In this document: piece by piece, positions 7,728 through 11,250 of the stretch | Numbering within the stretch: position 1 is the first letter of the stretch | How the letters are laid out: the number at the start of each line of letters is the position of its first letter | Assembly: GCA_024276805.1 (NCBI GenBank) | Contig: JAJRWJ010000177.1 | Coordinates: 1-11,250, forward strand | DNA from: Gammaproteobacteria bacterium | GTDB taxonomy: Bacteria > Pseudomonadota > Gammaproteobacteria > Methylococcales > Methylomonadaceae | Length of the DNA: 11,250 nucleotides | Direction: 5' to 3' | Notes under the pieces: model-generated | The model's input: only the letters and a program-made list of their open reading frames with translations | Database searches by the model: none | Told to the model about the DNA's origin: nothing | Position numbers and translations under genes: made by a program

Positions 7728-8513
7728 CTATTTTTTTTGCAGTTTGCGTGCCTCGGCTTTGGCAAAGCGGCCAAACTTAAGAAAATGGATGGTTTGCCGG
7801 ATCACTTCGGCATCGTCCATGATAAAGGTATGGTCGCAGGGTACTACCAGAAAATCCGCCATTCCCTGCAGCTTTGCACTTTCCACCGAGACTTTGCCGT
7901 CATCGGGACCTGGGATCTCTTCGGCAAAGTAGCCGTCATAAAAGGCGGGCCGGTTTCCGGTAATCACCCCTGCAGAAAAATCTGCCGCGCCCAGCCGCAA
8001 GGGCAGGCTGTCCTTGTCTGTGCCCAGCTGCTGTCCGGCAGGACCATTCAGCCACTGAAACAGTATGTTGTCCCTGAGCAGATCGACGATTTCGCTGCCA
8101 TGGTTGGGCGGACTGAGCAGTACACTGTGGCCAAGGCCGGCAATTTTTCTGACGGAAAGATAATAGCGCAGCAGAATGCCACCCATGGAATGGGTGACGA
8201 AATGAATGCGCCGGCTGCCGCGTTGCCGGCAGCGCGACAACGCCTGCGGAATGCTGTTCAGCGCCAAAGCCTCGATGCTTTGCTCACGGGACGGATAGTC
8301 CTGGTTGACGACCATGAAATGCTCCCGGCCGAGCGCATCGGCCATGTCACGCAGCGAAGCACTGCTCCTGCCCAGCCCATGCAGCAGAATCACACAATCC
8401 CTGTCACTGCCGGCTTCCCGGCTGTTTTCCTGCTGTGCCGAGGCACTGCAGGCAGCCATGGCAGCGAGCAGGAAAAGAATGAGCGCTTGCGGCGTGATGG
8501 AATAGAGAGACAT
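7728..8513 (-). CDS. Exported lipase-like alpha/beta-hydrolase, probable lipoprotein
   Basis: A 261-aa hydrolase with an N-terminal export signal. The hydrophobic stretch 10-21 ends in LAAMAAC, so Cys22 may be lipidated, although Met at -3 is not ideal; a signal peptidase I site after ASA (24-26) is the alternative. The oxyanion motif HGLG is at 45-48. The nucleophile elbow THSMGG has Ser109, and the catalytic histidine is probably H228 in CDHTFIMDD. The acid is likely D204 or D205 in PDDGKVSVE. The Gly-Lys-Val-Ser stretch and the final CDHTF block are typical of the PGAP1-like or lipase group of small bacterial hydrolases. It acts outside the cytoplasm, presumably on a lipid or ester. The gene converges on the MotY-like gene with 2 nt between, and the last sense codons before TAG are CAA AAA AAA, a run of eight A. 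The ribosome site is poor. Confidence 0.86.
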   Translation of the reverse strand: MSLYSITPQALILFLLAAMAACSASAQQENSREAGSDRDCVILLHGLGRSSASLRDMADALGREHFMVVNQDYPSREQSIEALALNSIPQALSRCRQRGSRRIHFVTHSMGGILLRYYLSVRKIAGLGHSVLLSPPNHGSEIVDLLRDNILFQWLNGPAGQQLGTDKDSLPLRLGAADFSAGVITGNRPAFYDGYFAEEIPGPDDGKVSVESAKLQGMADFLVVPCDHTFIMDDAEVIRQTIHFLKFGRFAKAEARKLQKK

Positions 8514-8613
8514 GGTCTATGGCGGATTCCTGGATTTCCCCATCTTTGTGAAGCCGGCGGTGGATATGGCCGGGAACCTCGTAATCAGAGCGCAGAGAGA
8601 GAACAATTTCCGG

Positions 8614-8619
8614 TATAAT
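8614..8619 (+). promoter_or_regulatory. Candidate -10 element for argG
   Basis: A perfect TATAAT lies 33 nt before the argG ATG. No good -35 is found 16-18 nt upstream; the bases there are CGCAGA or GCAGAG. The element may therefore need an activator or be coincidental. I saw no ARG-box palindrome in the 139-nt gap. Confidence 0.45.
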
Positions 8620-8652
8620 CAGCCCATTTTAACCTGAACTGAAAAAAGTGCT

Positions 8653-9885
8653 ATGTCGAATATTAATAAGGTGGTTTTGGCTTATTCCGGAGGCCTGGAT
8701 ACTTCGGTTATCCTGAAATGGCTGCAGGATGTCTATGATTGTGAAGTGGTGACTTTCACTGCCGATCTCGGCCAAAGAGAGGAAGTCGAACCGGCCAGGG
8801 AAAAAGCCGAGGCCATGGGCATCGAGGAAATCTATATCGAGGATTTGCGCGAGGAATTCGTTCGCGACTATGTTTTTCCGATGTTTCGCGCCAATGCCGT
8901 CTATGAAGGCGAATATCTGCTCGGCACCTCCATCGCCCGACCGCTGATCGCCAAACGCCTGGTGGATATCGCCAATGCCACCGGCGCCGATGCCATTTCC
9001 CATGGCGCAACCGGCAAGGGTAACGACCAGGTGCGCTTTGAACTGGGCGCCTACGCACTGCGCCCGGATATCCGTATCATCGCGCCCTGGCGGGAGTGGG
9101 ACCTGAATTCCCGGGAAAAACTGCTGGAATACGCCGAGCAGCACGGTATTGCCGTGGAAATGAAGCGCGGCAAGGCGTCTCCCTATTCGATGGATGCCAA
9201 CCTGCTGCATATCTCCTATGAAGGGGGGATACTCGAAGATCCCTGGGCGGAGCCGGAACAGCAAATGTGGCGCTGGAGTGTATCACCGGAACAGGCGCCC
9301 GACCAGCCCACCTATGTGGAACTGACCTACACGCGCGGCGATATCACTGCCATCGATGGCGCCCCCCATTCACCGGCGGAAGTGCTGGAAAAGCTCAATC
9401 AGCTGGCTGGCGACAACGGCGTCGGGCGGCTGGATATCGTGGAAAACCGCTATGTTGGCATGAAGTCGCGCGGTTGTTATGAAACGCCGGGTGGCACGGT
9501 CATGCTGAAGGCGCATCGTGCCATCGAGTCGCTGACCCTGGACCGGGAAGTGGCGCACCTGAAGGATGAGCTGATGCCACGCTATGCCACGCTGATCTAT
9601 AACGGCTACTGGTGGAGCCCGGAGCGGGAAATGCTGCAGACCATGATCGATAATTCGCAGATCCCGGTCAACGGTAAAGTCAGGGTGAAGCTGTACAACG
9701 GCAATGTCACGGTTGTCGGGCGTGCATCGATGAGCGACAGCCTGTTCGATGAAAGCATCGCCACCTTTGAAGACGATGAGGGGGCTTATAATCAGCAGGA
9801 CGCCGAAGGTTTCATCAAGCTGAATGCCTTGCGCATGCGTATTGCCGCGAAAATGAAAGCAGCGCAGACCGGGAGCGGCCGGTAA
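8653..9885 (+). CDS. argG: Argininosuccinate synthase
   Basis: A 410-aa cytoplasmic enzyme that joins citrulline and aspartate with ATP to give argininosuccinate, the penultimate step of arginine synthesis. The ATP-binding PP-loop AYSGGLDTS is at residues 10-18. Other strong family marks are FTADLGQ (35-41), YEGEYLLGTSIARPLI (84-99) and HGATGKGNDQVRFE (118-131), which carry citrulline- and aspartate-binding residues. The length fits the short bacterial class I form (about 400 aa) rather than the longer E. coli-type enzyme. The ATG at 8653 places the PP-loop at the normal distance from the N-terminus. No strong Shine-Dalgarno is visible. No other arg genes are in the window, so argG stands alone here. 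This is the most certain gene in the window. Confidence 0.98.
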   Translation: MSNINKVVLAYSGGLDTSVILKWLQDVYDCEVVTFTADLGQREEVEPAREKAEAMGIEEIYIEDLREEFVRDYVFPMFRANAVYEGEYLLGTSIARPLIAKRLVDIANATGADAISHGATGKGNDQVRFELGAYALRPDIRIIAPWREWDLNSREKLLEYAEQHGIAVEMKRGKASPYSMDANLLHISYEGGILEDPWAEPEQQMWRWSVSPEQAPDQPTYVELTYTRGDITAIDGAPHSPAEVLEKLNQLAGDNGVGRLDIVENRYVGMKSRGCYETPGGTVMLKAHRAIESLTLDREVAHLKDELMPRYATLIYNGYWWSPEREMLQTMIDNSQIPVNGKVRVKLYNGNVTVVGRASMSDSLFDESIATFEDDEGAYNQQDAEGFIKLNALRMRIAAKMKAAQTGSGR

Positions 9886-9900
9886 AACTCGTAGCAGGGT

Positions 9901-9934
9901 CCTGCCCGGGGCGGCAGTATCGTTTCCGGGCAGG
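9901..9934. repeat. Inverted repeat just after argG
   Basis: Perfect 9-bp arms CCTGCCCGG (9901-9909) and CCGGGCAGG (9926-9934) surround a 16-nt loop, starting 15 nt after the argG stop. The stem is strong enough to protect or end the transcript, but no T-run follows, so it is not a standard intrinsic terminator. Confidence 0.6.
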
Positions 9935-9943
9935 CTGTGCGGC

Positions 9944-9955
9944 AGCAATATTGCT
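9944..9955. repeat. 12-bp perfect palindrome between argG and the next gene
   Basis: AGCAATATTGCT reads the same on both strands. It lies 10 nt after the argG inverted repeat and about 75 nt upstream of the next promoter. It could be a dimeric regulator site; nothing in the sequence names the regulator. Confidence 0.4.
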
Positions 9956-10030
9956 CATTGCGGGCAAATTGGTGGTTATCACGAAAATTATCGATTTATT
10001 TTAATGTCTGTGTCTGCAAAAATTGTATAA

Positions 10031-10059
10031 TTGACCACTTGCATGCAATCTGGCATAGT
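10031..10059 (+). promoter_or_regulatory. Sigma-70 promoter for the two-span membrane protein gene
   Basis: TTGACC (-35, 10031-10036; 5 of 6 consensus), a 17-nt spacer, then CATAGT (-10, 10054-10059; 4 of 6) with an upstream TGG that supplies an extended -10. The spacer holds a 10-bp perfect palindrome TTGCATGCAA (10039-10048), where a repressor could sit. Start would be near 10066, giving a leader of about 70 nt. A TATAAT at 10026-10031 overlaps the -35 but lacks its own -35. Confidence 0.6.
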
Positions 10060-10136
10060 TTGCTTTCTTGAAAAGTTGTATTTCTGGTCAAAGGCGGACA
10101 TGTTTTACCTCTTTGGGGGGGCAGGGGAATAAAATA

Positions 10137-10808
10137 ATGAGCGAAAAGCGTGAAAACAACTCAGACGGGCGGCATGCCGACAGGCGCAAGGCGATCATAT
10201 TGCATGATCCGGCGCATCAGGGTCTGCAGCATTTCAACAGATTGCTGCTGGTGGCTTTTGTCTCGTTGATGCTGATCATCGTCATGCTGGGCTATTTATT
10301 GTTCCCCGCCAATAATATTCTGCAGGACTTCGAACGCCGGCAAATGCAGGTCAAGCAGGTCGATATCAGCAAAATACCCATGAATCCGGTGTTGTCTGCC
10401 GAGATCGATGCGTTGAAGGCGCAGCTTGTCGGGCTGGTCAGCGGTTCCATTGAAAGCAAACTGAATATTCTGGAAGCCAGTGTCCGGTCGGGAAAGGTTT
10501 CCAGCGCTGATCTGCATACCATTCAGGATGTCAAAAACGATCTTCTGGTATTGAAGACCTATTCCAAAACGGGTGCAGGACGCCTCATCGCCATCCGGCA
10601 GGAGCCACCCCCGCCGCCGGTTTCAGAGGTCAGCAATGCCTTGCTGCAGGAGATGTCGCAGTTGAAGAATCTGATCTATGTCAGTATTGTCTCCTGCGGG
10701 TTGATGCTTGCCGCGGTTGCTGGAATCTGGCTGAAAGCGCGTTTTCGTTTGGAATATCAGCGGCCATCTTTGAAAGAACAAAAGAAAAAGCTGCTGGGCC
10801 GCAAGTAA
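10137..10808 (+). CDS. Two-span membrane protein of unknown function
   Basis: I do not recognise this 223-aa protein. It has a charged, basic N-terminal tail (1-35), a strong membrane helix (36-56), a 120-residue middle portion, a second membrane helix (178-199) and a basic C-terminal tail ending KKKLLGRK. By the positive-inside rule both tails are cytoplasmic and the middle is periplasmic. The middle looks largely helical (heptad-like stretches around 85-140), then has five consecutive prolines (157-161). The topology recalls sensor or scaffold proteins that lack a signalling domain, but no HAMP, kinase or GGDEF part is present. I chose ATG 10137 because AGGGG (10123-10127) lies 9 nt before it; an in-frame TTG at 10068 is possible but the preceding residues look non-coding. 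It has its own promoter and no downstream partner in the window. Confidence 0.72.
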   Translation: MSEKRENNSDGRHADRRKAIILHDPAHQGLQHFNRLLLVAFVSLMLIIVMLGYLLFPANNILQDFERRQMQVKQVDISKIPMNPVLSAEIDALKAQLVGLVSGSIESKLNILEASVRSGKVSSADLHTIQDVKNDLLVLKTYSKTGAGRLIAIRQEPPPPPVSEVSNALLQEMSQLKNLIYVSIVSCGLMLAAVAGIWLKARFRLEYQRPSLKEQKKKLLGRK

Positions 10809-10817
10809 AATTTACTT
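10803..10817. repeat. Short inverted repeat overlapping the stop codon
   Basis: AAGTAAA and TTTACTT are perfect complements around a single A, and the TAA stop lies inside the left arm. It is AT-rich and not followed by a T-run, so a terminator role is weakly supported. Confidence 0.4.
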
Positions 10818-10964
10818 CCTGTCCCAATCCATAAGCAGTCGTTTTCATGCGATGCATCTTAGCTCACATGCTTGTCAGACTGAAGAGTCAGTATCCATAG
10901 TCATCATTTCCCCCCTCCTTGGTATCTTATAAAAGTCTGATAGCCTCGTCCTGTGAGGTATTAC

Positions 10965-10991
10965 TGGCATTTTGAAAGTACAGGAATGCCA
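10965..10991. repeat. Inverted repeat, 7-bp arms
   Basis: TGGCATT (10965-10971) pairs perfectly with AATGCCA (10985-10991) around a 13-nt loop. A run of six T follows 16 nt later (11007-11012), too far for a standard terminator. Confidence 0.5.
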
Positions 10992-11027
10992 TTAAACCAT
11001 AGAGAGTTTTTTGCATATGCGTTTCAT

Positions 11028-11087
11028 TTATCCGGCCGACAGGAAATTTCCGTGCTGGCCTTGGCCGGATAAGCTTGCGCATCCGGC
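11028..11087. repeat. REP-like cluster of GCCGGAT arms
   Basis: TTATCCGGCC (11028-11037) is the exact complement of GGCCGGATAA (11063-11072), with a 25-nt loop that contains the 10-bp palindrome GGAAATTTCC (11042-11051). The second arm can instead pair with ATCCGGC (11081-11087) around a 10-nt loop. On the minus strand the right half reads GCCGGATGCG, CAAG, CTTATCCGGCC. This closely recalls the ends of the enterobacterial REP palindrome but lacks its central stem. Confidence 0.6.
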
Positions 11088-11155
11088 GTAGCGTCTGCCA
11101 AATGCTCTGTGCGAAAATCCCTGGATGGCAGCTGTTTTTGCCACTTCCCTCACAC

Positions 11156-11171
11156 CGCGTTACAAAACGCG
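11156..11171. repeat. Small GC-rich hairpin
   Basis: CGCGTT (11156-11161) and AACGCG (11166-11171) form a 6-bp stem with an ACAA tetraloop. No adjacent T-run is present. Confidence 0.45.
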
Positions 11172-11200
11172 AGCGTCATTGTCATCAAATCAAGCCTTTT

Positions 11201-11231
11201 TATTTTGGAGTAAAATAGCTTCAGCTATTTT
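11201..11231. repeat. Alternating AT-rich dyads near the right edge
   Basis: AAAATAGCT (11212-11220) pairs with AGCTATTTT (11223-11231) around TC, or as an 8-bp stem with a TTCA tetraloop. TATTTT at 11201-11206 can also pair with AAAATA (11212-11217). The two stems exclude each other, as in switching leaders or operator pairs. The context beyond the window is missing. Confidence 0.5.
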
Positions 11232-11250
11232 CAGGCCCCGACAAGAGAGA

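Larger units (their letters stand above)
10809..11250. other. Gene-free 442-nt region rich in inverted repeats
   Basis: No reading frame here has protein-like features, and I see no tRNA or known riboswitch. The stretch holds several separate dyads: 10965-10991, 11028-11087, 11156-11171 and 11201-11231, plus the small palindromes GATGCATC (10851-10858) and GCATATGC (11013-11020). It may be the long leader of a gene beyond the window, a small RNA, or a parking site for REP-like elements. Confidence 0.6.

Noticed and set aside
8629..9264. Leftward open frame inside argG
   Set aside because: argG is certain on the plus strand and the reverse frame has no domain signs.

Overview
The window looks like ordinary chromosome from a motile gammaproteobacterium. 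The evidence is a class I argininosuccinate synthase, a YbfF-type esterase, a DUF445 membrane protein and a polar-flagellum-type MotY protein behind a textbook sigma-28 promoter. Base composition is even and moderately GC-rich. I see no transposase, integrase, phage gene, CRISPR array, tRNA or rRNA. The genus cannot be fixed from this sequence.

Layout. Positions 64-4425 hold four leftward (minus-strand) genes. In transcription order they are a flavin-reductase-like FMN protein, an M20 zinc peptidase, a P-loop protein of unknown role and a two-HKD cardiolipin synthase. The first three are translationally packed (a 1-nt overlap, then a 3-nt gap) and share one candidate promoter near 4546-4573. 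Positions 4807-7725 hold three rightward genes: a DUF445 membrane protein, an alpha/beta hydrolase and a MotY-like protein. The MotY-like gene converges, with only 2 nt between, on a leftward gene for an exported lipase-like hydrolase (7728-8513). That gene is divergent from argG (8653-9885). A rightward two-span membrane protein of unknown function follows (10137-10808). The last 442 nt carry no convincing gene but are dense in inverted repeats, including a hairpin cluster that resembles enterobacterial REP elements.

How the parts fit. The best-supported functional link is the MotY gene. Its N-terminal MotY-type domain, paired cysteines and C-terminal OmpA peptidoglycan-binding domain agree with an upstream TAAA-N15-GCCGATAA sigma-28 site. 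It differs from classic MotY in carrying an extra, degenerate OmpA-like domain. The flavin reductase / M20 peptidase / P-loop trio is the best candidate for an undescribed pathway: the coupling is clear but the substrate is unknown. The other genes are probably housekeeping.
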